A DNA stretch of 64,000 nt, taken from the NCBI GenBank assembly GCA_963718405.1, contig CAVQYZ010000003.1:124001-188000 (forward strand), written 5' to 3'. A program made the translations under genes and the position numbers. The number at the start of each line of letters is the position of its first letter. Position 1 is the first letter of the stretch. Shown in pieces: positions 43,149 to 53,329 of the stretch. The notes beneath the pieces were generated by a model. That model saw only the letters and a list, made by a program, of their open reading frames with translations, did not search any database and was not told where the DNA came from. Source of the DNA: Bog-756 sp963718405 (GTDB lineage Bacteria; Actinomycetota; Acidimicrobiia; Acidimicrobiales; RAAP-2).

Positions 43149-44612
43149 ATGACCGACGGAACAACCGGGCCGACCACCACGGACGCGGGTATCGGGGTAC
43201 CGAGCGACGACCATTCGCTCACGGTGGGGCCGGATGGCCCGATCCTCCTCCAGGACCACTATCTGATCGAACAGATGGCCAACTTCAACCGGGAGCGGAT
43301 TGCCGAGCGCCAACCCCACGCCAAGGGTGGGGGCGCCTTCGGACACTTTGAAGTCACGGCCGATGTCAGCGCCTACACCAAGGCCGCTGTGTTCCAGCCC
43401 GGCACCACGACGGAGACCCTGACCCGCTTCTCCACTGTGGCCGGCGAGCGGGGCAGTCCCGACACCTGGCGGGACCCCCGAGGCTTCGCTCTCAAGTTCT
43501 ACACCTCGGAGGGCAACTACGACATGGTGGGCAACAACACTCCGGTGTTCTTCTTGCGTGACCCCATGAAGTTCCAGCACTTCATCCGGTCCCAGAAGCG
43601 CCGGGCCGACTCGGACCTACGCGATCACGACATGCAGTGGGATTTCTGGACCCTTTCACCCGAGTCGGCCCACCAGGTGACCTGGCTGATGGGGGACAGG
43701 GGGATACCGAGCTCCTGGCGCCACATGAACGGCTACTCCAGCCACACCTACATGTGGGCCAACGGGCAGGGGGAGCGGTTCTGGGTCAAGTACCACTTCA
43801 AGACGGACCAGGGCATCGACTTCCTCACCCAGGCCGACGCTGACCGCCTGGCCGGCGAGGACGGTGATTACCACCGGCGTGATCTCTTCGAGGCCATTCG
43901 TCGGGGTGAGTACCCGACCTGGACGCTGCGGGTCCAGATCATGCCCTTCGGGGAGGCGCAGACCTACCGGTTCAACCCCTTCGACCTGACCAAGGTGTGG
44001 CCGCACCGCGACTACCCCCTCCACGAGGTCGGCCGACTCACCCTCGACCGCAACCCCACCGACTTCCACACCGAGATCGAACAGGCCGCCTTCGAGCCCA
44101 ACAACCTGGTGCCCGGGATCGGGGTCAGCCCGGACAAGATGCTGCTGGGGCGGATCTTCTCCTACGCCGACGCCCATCGGGCCCGGCTCGGGGTGAACTA
44201 CAAGCAGATCCCGGTCAATGGAGCCAAGGTCCCTGTTCACAGCTACAGCAAGGACGGGGCCATGCGGACCCGCAACGTGGCCGATCCGGTTTATGCCCCC
44301 AACTCCAAGGGCGGCCCGGCCGCCGATCCCGAGCGTTATCCCGCCGTCGAGCGGTGGGAGGCCGACGGCGAATTCGTCCACGCCGCCTACACCCTCCACC
44401 CGGATGATGACGACTGGGGCCAGGCCGGAACCCTGGTGCGTGAGGTCATGGACGACGCCCAGCGTGACCGCTTGGTCTCCAACGTGTCGGGGCACCTCAG
44501 CCAAGGCGTCTCCGACCCGGTACTCGAGCGGGCCTTTGACTACTGGCGCCAGATCGACAAGGAGACCGGTGATCGCATCGCCCGGGAGCTCAAGGGTTCC
44601 GAAAGGGGTTGA
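43149..44612 (+). CDS. katA: Monofunctional haem catalase
   Basis: A 487-residue clade 3-sized catalase. Catalytic His in ERQPHAKGGGAFG, distal Asn in MVGNNTPVFFLRD, proximal haem-ligand Tyr in RIFSYADAHRARLG, and VPVHSYSKDGAM. HAKGGGAFG has GGG where HAKGAGAFG is usual. Start ATG 43149 with AAAGGGG upstream. Decomposes hydrogen peroxide in the cytoplasm. Confidence 0.96.
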   Translation: MTDGTTGPTTTDAGIGVPSDDHSLTVGPDGPILLQDHYLIEQMANFNRERIAERQPHAKGGGAFGHFEVTADVSAYTKAAVFQPGTTTETLTRFSTVAGERGSPDTWRDPRGFALKFYTSEGNYDMVGNNTPVFFLRDPMKFQHFIRSQKRRADSDLRDHDMQWDFWTLSPESAHQVTWLMGDRGIPSSWRHMNGYSSHTYMWANGQGERFWVKYHFKTDQGIDFLTQADADRLAGEDGDYHRRDLFEAIRRGEYPTWTLRVQIMPFGEAQTYRFNPFDLTKVWPHRDYPLHEVGRLTLDRNPTDFHTEIEQAAFEPNNLVPGIGVSPDKMLLGRIFSYADAHRARLGVNYKQIPVNGAKVPVHSYSKDGAMRTRNVADPVYAPNSKGGPAADPERYPAVERWEADGEFVHAAYTLHPDDDDWGQAGTLVREVMDDAQRDRLVSNVSGHLSQGVSDPVLERAFDYWRQIDKETGDRIARELKGSERG

Positions 44613-44683
44613 CTCTCGGAAAGTTCAGAAACTCTTGCGAAATGGGGCTACGATCGCTAGTTCGCCGCCGGCATCAGACCCAC

Positions 44684-45538
44684 TCAGTTGAGTCGCTTGG
44701 CGTGATCACTGACCAGAGCGGCACTGGGGAGTTCTCCGTTGGTAACGGACTCGGCTACATCCGAGAGCCGCAAATTATTGCTGCGTGCGTATCCTCGTAG
44801 CAGATTGAAGCCTTCATCCATGCTGATTTTAAGACGCTCGGCAAGCACCCCTTTGGCTTGTTCAATGGCCACGCGGGTGTCGAGTGCTTTTGCCAGTTGG
44901 GCCGACAAGACCATCTGGTCCTTGGAGGTGCGCTCCTGCAGGATTCCAATCGTGGCGACGTCGGCAAACGCCTGTGTCATGTTCGCAGTGTGGACGGATA
45001 GGTTCCGGAGCCTGGGATCAAAGATGTTGATGGCACCGATGGTCTGACCCCGCAACCTCATGGGGACTGCATGCAGCATTTGAAAGCCAGCTTCTCTCGC
45101 CATCGGCGCGAAATGCGGCCATTCCAACTCTGCGGCATCGACTCTCTTATTGAGAATCTGGTCTCCCGTGAGATAGCAGTCCCGGCACGGCCCTTCTTCG
45201 TTCTGGACTTCCAGCAACTCCAGAATTCTCATGCGTTCACTTGAAGAAGCGAGAACCCGAAGGCGTCCTTGACGGTTCGCTACTGCCAAACCCACTTCGG
45301 ACCCATCGAGCAGCACGGCGCAGCGCGCCACCAGCATGCCCAGAAACTCGACCACATCGAAATCTGCCACCAAGGTGTCGGCCAGCTCGACAAAGGTGTC
45401 CGCCAACCACTCTTCACGACTGTCGTCCATAGTCCCTCCGCCCAGACTCATAGATGTGACGAAACGTCGGAAGTCTCTTGAACCCTCAGCCATAGTCACT
45501 CTCCGCTCTCGGGCGAGCATACCCTCAAAGTCTCTCAT
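44684..45538 (-). CDS. GAF-ANTAR antitermination regulator
   Basis: 284 residues from ATG 45538; an in-frame ATG at 45493 with GGAGAG nine bases upstream is an equally good start. GAF domain about 60-210 (FLGMLVARCAVLLDGSEVGL, NEEGPCRDCYLTGD, GQTIGAINIFD), then ANTAR at about 220-275 (AKALDTRVAIEQAKGVLAER, FNLLRGYARSNNLRLSDVAE). ANTAR domains bind paired hairpins in nascent RNA to prevent termination. It follows a second GAF-ANTAR gene by 12 bases. Confidence 0.9.
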   Translation of the reverse strand: MRDFEGMLARERRVTMAEGSRDFRRFVTSMSLGGGTMDDSREEWLADTFVELADTLVADFDVVEFLGMLVARCAVLLDGSEVGLAVANRQGRLRVLASSSERMRILELLEVQNEEGPCRDCYLTGDQILNKRVDAAELEWPHFAPMAREAGFQMLHAVPMRLRGQTIGAINIFDPRLRNLSVHTANMTQAFADVATIGILQERTSKDQMVLSAQLAKALDTRVAIEQAKGVLAERLKISMDEGFNLLRGYARSNNLRLSDVAESVTNGELPSAALVSDHAKRLN

Positions 45539-45550
45539 TGGTGGTTCCGC

Positions 45551-46246
45551 TTACCTGTCGAACCGCAGTTGACGAGCTATGACCGCCTTCGCCACTTCAT
45601 CGATGGGCAATTCTGCCGCATACGCATGCGCACGGAGACGCACCAAGGCCTCATCGATGGCGCAGTTCAACTGCGCAGATATCATCCCCGTGGCCTGGTG
45701 TACCACTATTCGGTGGTCACTGAGATCGAGCGGCCAGGCCAGCGACTCTGAAGAGGTTTCGCTCTGCATGGTCAACACCACTTCGGAAACCAGTTCCGCC
45801 ACGAGAACCGCATCTACCAGTTGGGCATCATCCAGGCCGTCGGATCGGTCGGACCACAGGGTGACCGTTCCCATCGCCAAACGCCCGGAACGTAGTGGCA
45901 GCGAGTAGATCGAGCGAACCCCGAGGCCGGACGCAGCAGGAGCAAAAAATGCCCACCGCGACGCCACAGAGTCCAGGTCGTGGATGCAGACGGCCTCAAT
46001 CTGACTGAACGCATCGATGCCCGGTCCCTCTCCCAGGGTGAACTCGAGGTCCTGGATCGAAGCCGTCAGGGAGTCAGTGGTACTTGCAATCCCCTGGGTA
46101 GATCGATTGCCCATCAAGACAATGGCCGCTCCAGACACCGGGAGCAACGTCGTGATTGCTTGACAGACCGTCGCAAGCGAGGACGGTTCGCCACCGGGAG
46201 CGCCGATCAGAGCAGCGCCGAACTGCTCCCATCCTCCCTGGTCCAC
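45551..46246 (-). CDS. GAF-ANTAR antitermination regulator (second copy)
   Basis: A 231-residue protein: short GAF at about 15-150 (LPVSGAAIVLMGNRS, FTLGEGPGIDAFSQIEAVCI, VRSIYSLPLRSGRLAMGTVT) and ANTAR at about 175-230 (HRIVVHQATGMISAQLNCAI, ALVRLRAHAYAAELPIDEVA). First of the ANTAR pair. The two differ in GAF sequence, so they likely sense different signals. ATG 46246; a frame continues into the non-coding gap but without domain content. Confidence 0.9.
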   Translation of the reverse strand: MDQGGWEQFGAALIGAPGGEPSSLATVCQAITTLLPVSGAAIVLMGNRSTQGIASTTDSLTASIQDLEFTLGEGPGIDAFSQIEAVCIHDLDSVASRWAFFAPAASGLGVRSIYSLPLRSGRLAMGTVTLWSDRSDGLDDAQLVDAVLVAELVSEVVLTMQSETSSESLAWPLDLSDHRIVVHQATGMISAQLNCAIDEALVRLRAHAYAAELPIDEVAKAVIARQLRFDR

Positions 46247-46385
46247 GAGTACCCTCCCTCACCACTGCGCAGGCCGCCGGGGACCAGGACGACACCACGA
46301 CCCTAGCTGACCGCAGCCTTACATGTCCCGGCGAGAAGAGCATCGACACCGACGTATCCGGTAGGCGTCATTTGCGGCACAGGCG

Positions 46386-49334
46386 CTAGCGGTTGCTCGG
46401 CCGACGTGACTCGATGGCACTCCGGACGCGTGCAAACTCCATTTCGATGTCCCCGAGGGCAGCTTCGTGATCCAAGAGTCCGGCCTCGGCGCAGTCCGCG
46501 CTCAACGTGGCGCAGAGGCCGGAAAGCTCAACGGCACCGACATTTCCGCTGGCCCCGGCCAGACTGTGAGCAGATTGGGCGATCAACTTGACGTCGGCTT
46601 GGGCACACCCTTGGCGCAGCGAATCCATCTGGGAGCTGGCGTCAGCTACGAAGAGATCGAACAGATCTAACACAAAGTCGTCTCCAGCAGACTCGGACAG
46701 CAGTTGAAGTTGATCGAGGACCTCAGCATCAAGTGCGGGCCGAGCTGCAGCACCGAGATCAAGACCGGTCTTCGTGGGCTCGGAGCCATTGGGGTGAATT
46801 CTGAAGTGCTCCTTCCCGGACCGAGTAGTCGACCCTAGCAAACTTGTCGGAGGATCTATGACTGTCAACCGAGGGTGCAGATGAATCCCTCCCATCACCG
46901 ATCGACGTCGCCAGTAGATCCAACAGCACATTCTTGTCTACTGGTTTGACCAGGTGGCCGTCCATGCCTCCGGATAGACAGCGCTGGCGGTCCTCGGAGC
47001 GGGCCCCGGCCGTCAAGGCGATAATCGGCTACATGACGGCCCGAAGCCTCCTTCTCGCGGATGGCAGCCGTCGCCTGGTAGCCATTCATCCCAGGCATCT
47101 GGCAGTCCATGAGGATGGCGTCGTACTGTTCCTGACCAAACGCTTCGACGGCAGCCTCTCCATCCGTGACAGCGTCGACCCGATATCCCGTACCGGATAA
47201 CATGGCCAACGCCACTTTCTGATTGATCATGTTGTCTTCGACCAACAGAATGCGGCCCCTGCGAGCTATGTCCCGAGTCTCAGGATGGGGGGCTGCCTGT
47301 TCCAGGCTCGGAATTGGCAGAGGAAGCCCCAACGCCACTCGCACGCTGTGCAACAGGTGTGATCGGTGCACCGGCTTTGACAGCGCGGCACGAAATCCCA
47401 AACTCTCAGCCTTGTCCAGCTCGGCACCCTGACCCATACCGACCATGAGTATGAGGGACTGTCGTGGTCTCCAGCGCATCGATCCTCGACTTCAGGCCGT
47501 ACCCCTCCATTTCGGGCATTGACAGATCCAGCAGTGTCACGGCGATAGGCGCACCATGATCAGCTCCACTTTGTAGTGCGGATAGCGCCTTCTCGCCGGA
47601 GTCAACAGTGGTTACGTCCATGCCCCACTCGGTGAGCAGCTCCATCAGAAGACTGCGCTGGGACAGGCTGTCATCGACAACGAGAGCCGTGAGGCCACGA
47701 AGGTCGCTATAGCCCACCGGCGCATCGCTGCTCGTACCGCAGGCATTCGGAGGTGCTGGGAGGGTAAACCAGAAGTCGCTACCCTCTCCGGGGGTGCTGG
47801 ATACGCCATAGTCACCACCCATCAGCGAAATCAGCTGCCCGCTGATGGCCAGCCCGAGGCCGGTGCCGCCGTACCGTCGGGTGGTAGAGGCATCGAGTTG
47901 GACAAACGGCTGGAATATGACCCCTATCTTGTCGGAGGCGATTCCGTCGCCGGTATCCCGGACGTCAAATCGGACCATGGTCTTCGTGCTGTCCAAGGCA
48001 ACCCGCACCGACACGTCGCCGGAGTCGGTGAATTTGATGGCATTTCCCACCAGGTTCAATAGGACTTGGCGCAGGCGGCCGGCGTCGCCGCGTATCAGTT
48101 CAGGCACCTCACGCTCAACAATGCCGACCAACTCAATGTTTTTGGTTTGTGCCGATCCCGCCAAGAGGTCCACGACGTCGTGAATTACGCCAGGTAAACC
48201 GAAGTCGAGATTCTCCACCGACAACATTCCAGCTTCGACCTTCGAAAAGTCGAGAATATCGTTGATGATGGCGAGAAGAGCTTCACCCGAGTCGCGGACC
48301 ATCTGCACGTAGTCCCGCTGGCGCTCATCCATGTTGCTATCGAGCAAAAGGTCTGCCATGCCGATCACCCCGTTCATCGGAGTGCGAATCTCGTGGCTCA
48401 TGTTGGCCAGAAAGTCTGATTTCAGCTGTGAGGCCGCCGTAGCCACATCCCGGGCCTTGGCCATGGCCGCTTCCGCCCCGGCTTCGGCTGTGACATCGGC
48501 AACCGTACCGATCCAACCGGCGATCCCACCTCCATCGTTTGGGATGGCCACGGCCGTCATCAAGGCAACGAGAGGGTCGGCTCCTGCTCTTGGTATCTTG
48601 AATCGGTAGGAGAATTCATCTCTATGCATCTGAGGGTCATTCAATTGACTCATCAAACCGGAACGGAGTTCTGTGGCTATTACCGTGTCAAGCTGCTGCC
48701 CCTTTGCGGTCTCGGCAGCGATCCCTGTCAGGGCAGACCATCGAGGATTGGTATAGATGTACCTGTTGTCGGCATCAGTCTGAAAAATCCCTATGGGCGC
48801 TACGTCTGTCAGCAGCCTCAAGTGGTCAGCCGACATTTCCAACTCGAGAGTGCGAGTGGCCAGTTGCTCCGCTTTCCTGAAGAGATTCACGAAGTAGGAC
48901 ACCTTGGCGCGCAATTCGGTGGGGTCCACCGGGGCGAAGATGAAGTCCACTGCTCCTTCTGCGAACCGGTCCGCTTCGGCGATCTCGTCACTTCCGAATG
49001 CGGTGATGAAGATGATTGGTGTCATTTCCGATTGCTGACGTTGCCGGATGAACGAGGCTGTCTCGAACCCGTTCATGGACGGCATGAAGACGTCGAGCAG
49101 GATGACAGCAAACTGCTGATCCATCAGAATGCGCAGGGCTGCCACGCCGGAGTCAGCCTCGACAACGCTTACTCCGAGTGGCGTCAGGGCGGCCTTGAGC
49201 GCCATCCGCTTCACTTTGTCGTCGTCCACCACAAGTATGAGGTCCGATCGCTGATCGTCAGTAACAAGCCGGGTGGTCGACCGGTCCAGTTCGGCCGGGT
49301 TCACTAGGTGGATGCCGCCGTCTTCTGCAACCAT
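46386..49334 (-). CDS. Hybrid histidine kinase, REC-PAS-HisKA-HATPase-REC-REC-HPt; three +1 frameshifts as sequenced
   Basis: About 980 residues when rejoined. N-terminal receiver (VVDDDKVKRM, VILLDVFMPSMNG), PAS (about 185-290), HisKA SHEIRTPMNGVIGMA with the phosphorylated His, HATPase (NAIKFTDSG, DTGDGI, GGTGLGLAIS), receiver (VVDDSLSQRS, LLDLSMPEMEG), receiver (LVEDNMINQK, LMDCQMPGMNG) and a terminal HPt (AQSAHSLAGASGNVGA). Breaks near 47460, 47029 and 46770-46870, each fixed by skipping one base (for example HV to PIIALTAGARSED). The last receiver and HPt allow multistep phosphorelay. ATG 49334 overlaps the upstream kinase gene by 31 bases. Confidence 0.85.
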
Positions 49335-52294
49335 GGGCCGATGGCGCTTAGAAGCTCCTCGGTGTTAACGGGTTTTGCAACGTAGTCGTTCGCCCCTGCG
49401 TCCAGGCAGCGTTGACGTTCCCCGTTCACGACCTTGCCGGTAACGGCGATGATCGGAAGGGATTCGAATCGATCGAAGTCCCGGATGGCGCGGATGGTGG
49501 CGTACCCATCCATGCCTGGCATCATGATATCCATCAGGACGATATCGATGTCTGATTTCTGCTCCAAAATGGCGATGGCATCTGGGCCATTCTCGGCCAC
49601 GGCGATCTGGGCATCGCCCCGTTCGAGAATGGCGGAGAGGGCGAAGACATTCCGAAAGTCGTCGTCGACGACAAGAACAGTGGTCCCGGCGAATGGGTGG
49701 CCGTCGAGCCCGATCGAGCTCTTGGGGGCGAGTTCCGACGGTGCCTGCTTGCCAGCCAAGCCGTTGGACCTGACGATCGGCCGGCCCAGACCAAGTTCGG
49801 AACCGTTGCCGTTCACGCCGGCGGCCAGTTCCTCTCTGACTAGGAGGCCTTGGGGAAGGTAGACGGTGAACGTACACCCCTCCCCGGGCTTGCTCGCCAG
49901 GACGATTTCGCCGCCCAACAGATCGACCAGGGCTCTGCTGATGGAAAGGCCGAGGCCAGTACCTCCGTAGAGTCGGGCGGTGCTGCCGTCTCCTTGCGCG
50001 AAAGCCTCGAAGATTCTCAACTGCTGGGCTTCTTCAATCCCGATGCCTGTGTCTCGAACGGAGACCGCAACGACTGAATCTGCGCTTGTGAGAGTGGACG
50101 ATTCGACGCTCCAGCCCGATTCTGCGAAGTCGACCTCGACGTAGACGCCACCGTGCTCGGTAAATTTGAAGGCATTGGCGATGAGGTTCTTGAGGATCTG
50201 CCTGAGCCGCTGTGGGTCGGTGGCTATGGTCGTCGGACCCGAGGGTGCGGTTTGGACGGAGAAGGCGAGGTGTTTCCCTTGGGCCACTGGGCCAAAGTCG
50301 CGCACTAGCTCAGAGCGGAGCCGGTCTGTGCTGATGTCCGACATCTCGATGGTAGTGGTGCCCGACTCGATTTTGGCGAGGTCCAAGATGCTATTGAGTA
50401 ACTTCAGCAGGTCCTGGCCGGATGCACGGATGGTGCTGGCATACTCAACCTGGGTGCCGGTCATGTTGCCACCAGGGTTGTCCTCGAGCTGCTCGGCCAG
50501 AATCAGCAGGCTATTGAGAGGGGTGCGAAGCTCATGGGACATATTGGCGATGAACTCAGATTTGTACCTTGAGGAAACGGCCAGTTGCCCCACTTTCTCC
50601 TCGATGAGGAGCTTGGCCTCCTCGACTTCATGCTTCTTCTTCTCCGCCTCCACGTTCTGTTCGGCCAGAAGCCTGGTCTGACGGCCAAGGTCCTCGTTGG
50701 ACTCCTGCAGCTCATCTTGCTGCAGGCGGAGCGCATCAGCTTGGGACTGCGACTGCTTGAGCAGCTCATCGGTGAGGGTATTGGCCTCGACAGTATTGAG
50801 AACGAGCCCAATGTTCTCCATAAGCTGCTCGAGAAAAGTCTGGTAGATGGGGCTGAACGGAGAGAACGACGCCAACTCGATGACGGCGTGGACCGAACCC
50901 TCGAAGAGGACCGGTAACACGATGATGTTGAGGGGAGGAGATGCCCCCAGTCCCGAGCTGATCCTCACATAGTCATTGGGAACTTCTGTGATCAAGATTC
51001 TCTTCTTCTCTCGGGCGCACTGACCCACCAAACCTTCACCCAGACCGAACGACAGCGATAGATTCCTCCGCTCTTCCAACCCGTAGCCGGCCTGGTAGGT
51101 GAGCTTCGGCGCACCGCCGTCTGATGGAAGGCTCATGGAATAGAACACACCATGTTGGGCCTGCACCAACGGTGCCAGTTCGGAGAGAATCATGTTTGAC
51201 GCTGCCGCCAGGTCGCGCTGGCCCTGCAGCAGACGTGTGAATCGCTCCCGATTTGTCTTGAGCCAGTCTTGTTCGACATTCTGCCTGGTCGTTTCCCGCA
51301 GGTTGCCGATCATTTCGTTGAGCTTGTCCTTCAAGATGGCGACCTCGCCGCTGGCCTCAACCTGCACCTGTCGTGTCAGATCGCCATCCGTCACCGCCGT
51401 AGCCACATCGGCGATGGCCCTCACCTGGTTCGTGAGATTGGCTGCCAGTTGGTTGACGTTGTCGGTCAGGTCCTTCCATACTCCGCCGACTTCGTTGGTC
51501 TGAGCCTGGCCACCCAACTTGCCCTCTACGCCCACCTCCCGGGCAACCCGGGTCACTTCACCGGCGAAGGCATTCAATTGGTCCACCATGCCGTTCACAG
51601 TGTTTTTGAGCTCCAAGAACTCACCTTTGACGTCGATGGAGATCTTTTTGCTCAGGTCTCCCTTGGCAACAGCAGTCGTGACCTCAGCGATGTTCCGCAC
51701 CTGACCGGTCAGGTTGCCCGCCATGAGATTGACGTTGTCGGTCAGGTCCTTCCAGACGCCCCCTACTTCGATGGTAACAGCGGCGGCCTGTCCAAGCTTT
51801 CCCTCGGTGCCAACCTCACGCGACACCCTGGTCACTTCGGAAACGAAGCGGTTGAGTTGATCCACCATGCCGTTAATGGTGTTTTTGAGCTCCAGCATCT
51901 CGCCGTGGACGTCGACAGAGATCTTTTTGCTCAGATCACCGTCGGCGACGGCCCCGATGACACGTTGCATCTCAACGGTGGGACGCACCAGATTGTCGAT
52001 GAGCCCGTTGATGGATTCGACACTTGTGGTCCAATTCTGGCTGAGCCCGCCGATAACCATGCGCTGAGAAAGCTCGCCCTGTTGTCCCACCACCCGGCTA
52101 ATTCGTGACAGTTCCGCATCGAGCACCTGGTTGCCAATGATTACGTCATTGACGCTGTCGGCGATCTTGCCGGCTACTCCCGTCCAGGCCAGAGGCATCC
52201 GAGAGGAAAAGTCGCCTTGTTTAAGCCGGGAGAGCACCGATAGCAGCACGACCGGATCGAACTCGTCGTCCATAACCTCGACGGTGTTGCGCAT
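49304..52294 (-). CDS. Soluble multi-HAMP hybrid histidine kinase with C-terminal receiver
   Basis: 996 residues from ATG 52294 (GAGAGG five bases upstream); the frame extends to 52408 but runs through a long stem-loop. HAMP-like repeats fill about 15-360 (repeated GDLSKKISxDVxGE and GVWKDLTDNVN blocks), then GAF-like (about 375-540), a Gln/Glu-rich coiled coil, HisKA SHELRTPLNSLLILA, HATPase NAFKFTEHGG and GGTGLGLSIS, and a receiver (LVVDDDFRNVFAL, VLMDIMMPGMDG). No membrane segment, like group III (Nik1-type) osmosensing kinases. It overlaps the next kinase gene, so the two are coexpressed. Confidence 0.92.
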   Translation of the reverse strand: MRNTVEVMDDEFDPVVLLSVLSRLKQGDFSSRMPLAWTGVAGKIADSVNDVIIGNQVLDAELSRISRVVGQQGELSQRMVIGGLSQNWTTSVESINGLIDNLVRPTVEMQRVIGAVADGDLSKKISVDVHGEMLELKNTINGMVDQLNRFVSEVTRVSREVGTEGKLGQAAAVTIEVGGVWKDLTDNVNLMAGNLTGQVRNIAEVTTAVAKGDLSKKISIDVKGEFLELKNTVNGMVDQLNAFAGEVTRVAREVGVEGKLGGQAQTNEVGGVWKDLTDNVNQLAANLTNQVRAIADVATAVTDGDLTRQVQVEASGEVAILKDKLNEMIGNLRETTRQNVEQDWLKTNRERFTRLLQGQRDLAAASNMILSELAPLVQAQHGVFYSMSLPSDGGAPKLTYQAGYGLEERRNLSLSFGLGEGLVGQCAREKKRILITEVPNDYVRISSGLGASPPLNIIVLPVLFEGSVHAVIELASFSPFSPIYQTFLEQLMENIGLVLNTVEANTLTDELLKQSQSQADALRLQQDELQESNEDLGRQTRLLAEQNVEAEKKKHEVEEAKLLIEEKVGQLAVSSRYKSEFIANMSHELRTPLNSLLILAEQLEDNPGGNMTGTQVEYASTIRASGQDLLKLLNSILDLAKIESGTTTIEMSDISTDRLRSELVRDFGPVAQGKHLAFSVQTAPSGPTTIATDPQRLRQILKNLIANAFKFTEHGGVYVEVDFAESGWSVESSTLTSADSVVAVSVRDTGIGIEEAQQLRIFEAFAQGDGSTARLYGGTGLGLSISRALVDLLGGEIVLASKPGEGCTFTVYLPQGLLVREELAAGVNGNGSELGLGRPIVRSNGLAGKQAPSELAPKSSIGLDGHPFAGTTVLVVDDDFRNVFALSAILERGDAQIAVAENGPDAIAILEQKSDIDIVLMDIMMPGMDGYATIRAIRDFDRFESLPIIAVTGKVVNGERQRCLDAGANDYVAKPVNTEELLSAIGPWLQKTAAST

Positions 52295-52331
52295 CAGGAC
52301 CTCTCTTCGTTCTTGCGAGTCCATATCAGTA

Positions 52332-52394
52332 CCGGCCCAAAAGGGCGATGAGACTGCAGCGGGAGGCGGCGCCCTCATCGCCCTTTTGGACCGG
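52332..52394 (-). promoter_or_regulatory. Long stem-loop in the leader of the multi-HAMP kinase gene
   Basis: Arms of 21 nt at 52332-52352 and 52374-52394 are inverted copies with one mismatch, separated by a 21-base loop. It lies between the double-receiver gene (stop 52451) and the kinase start (52294), 38 bases upstream of that ATG. No U-tract follows, so it is not a standard terminator. It could be a protein-binding site, an mRNA processing element or an antitermination target for the neighbouring ANTAR proteins. Confidence 0.7.
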
Positions 52395-52450
52395 CACGGG
52401 TGCGTCATTGCGGCATAGATCTGGCGGTCGTCGCGGTCCGTCAGACATGG

Positions 52451-53329
52451 TCATCTCCTCAAGGCCAGTTGCGCGATTCGCTCGGCCAGCTCGTCGAGGT
52501 GGGGCTTCGGGATGAATGCAGCAGCTCCAGTGGCGAGCACGTTCCCTTTCCAGTTGGTGAAGGGTGAATAGACGACAACCACGCTCCTCGGTGATCGGCG
52601 GGTTATTTCGGCAAGAATTTCCGTATCAGGGTCCCCATTCACAGCTATATCGAGCACCACAAACTCCGGCTGGGCCAGATCGAGAACAGTGAACAAGGTC
52701 AGAGCGGTGTCCGTTTCGGCAACGACGTTTACATCACAGGCCCGGAATGCTTCCGTTATCAGCTGTCGCACTATCGGGTCATCGTCATAGACGACGGCCC
52801 TTTGCCCTGCAGCGTGCGGGAGCGTCGCCTTAACCCCTTGATTGAAAGAGCCGGGATCCAGCTCCTGCCATCCGATCGGAGTCTCGCTGTCAACCCATCG
52901 GCCCACAATGGTCCCCAGTCGCATGAGAAGTTCGTGCGGCGCAATTCCCTTGGGAATGAAGGCGGTGGCTCCTGCCTCAAGTAGCGCTTCGCATGCACTC
53001 GGATTTTGCCCGGAGACAATGATGACCAAGGCGCCAGGCGCGACGTTCACCAGCTGGCTCAAGGCACTGGCTCCATCCAAGAGAGGCATGGTGATGTCGA
53101 GGAGGATGAAATCTGGTTGTAGCGACTCGGCCAATGCGATGGCCACGTCCCCGTTGGCAGCTTCGCCGACGACGACAAAGTGTGGACTGTGCTCAAGAAC
53201 GGCCTTGAGCAACCGACGGGTCGAGGTGACGTCATCAACGATGAGAGCCCGCAATGGCAGCGTTTGGAGATTGGCTGGGCCGGCCAGTTGATTGGGCGCT
53301 CCAAGTTCGGTCTCGAGATTGTTTGTCAT
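52451..53329 (-). CDS. Double-receiver response regulator without output domain
   Basis: A 292-residue protein with two receiver domains: about 25-145 (LIVDDVTSTRRLLKAVLEHS, ILLDITMPLLDGASALS, with PKG as the conserved Lys) and about 175-290 (VVYDDDPIVRQLITEAFRAC, VVLDIAVNGD). The second lacks the usual MP after its Asp. No DNA-binding or enzymatic output. It probably passes phosphate between the kinases and HPt proteins nearby or acts as a phosphate sink. Upstream of the multi-HAMP kinase, same strand. Confidence 0.85.
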   Translation of the reverse strand: MTNNLETELGAPNQLAGPANLQTLPLRALIVDDVTSTRRLLKAVLEHSPHFVVVGEAANGDVAIALAESLQPDFILLDITMPLLDGASALSQLVNVAPGALVIIVSGQNPSACEALLEAGATAFIPKGIAPHELLMRLGTIVGRWVDSETPIGWQELDPGSFNQGVKATLPHAAGQRAVVYDDDPIVRQLITEAFRACDVNVVAETDTALTLFTVLDLAQPEFVVLDIAVNGDPDTEILAEITRRSPRSVVVVYSPFTNWKGNVLATGAAAFIPKPHLDELAERIAQLALRR

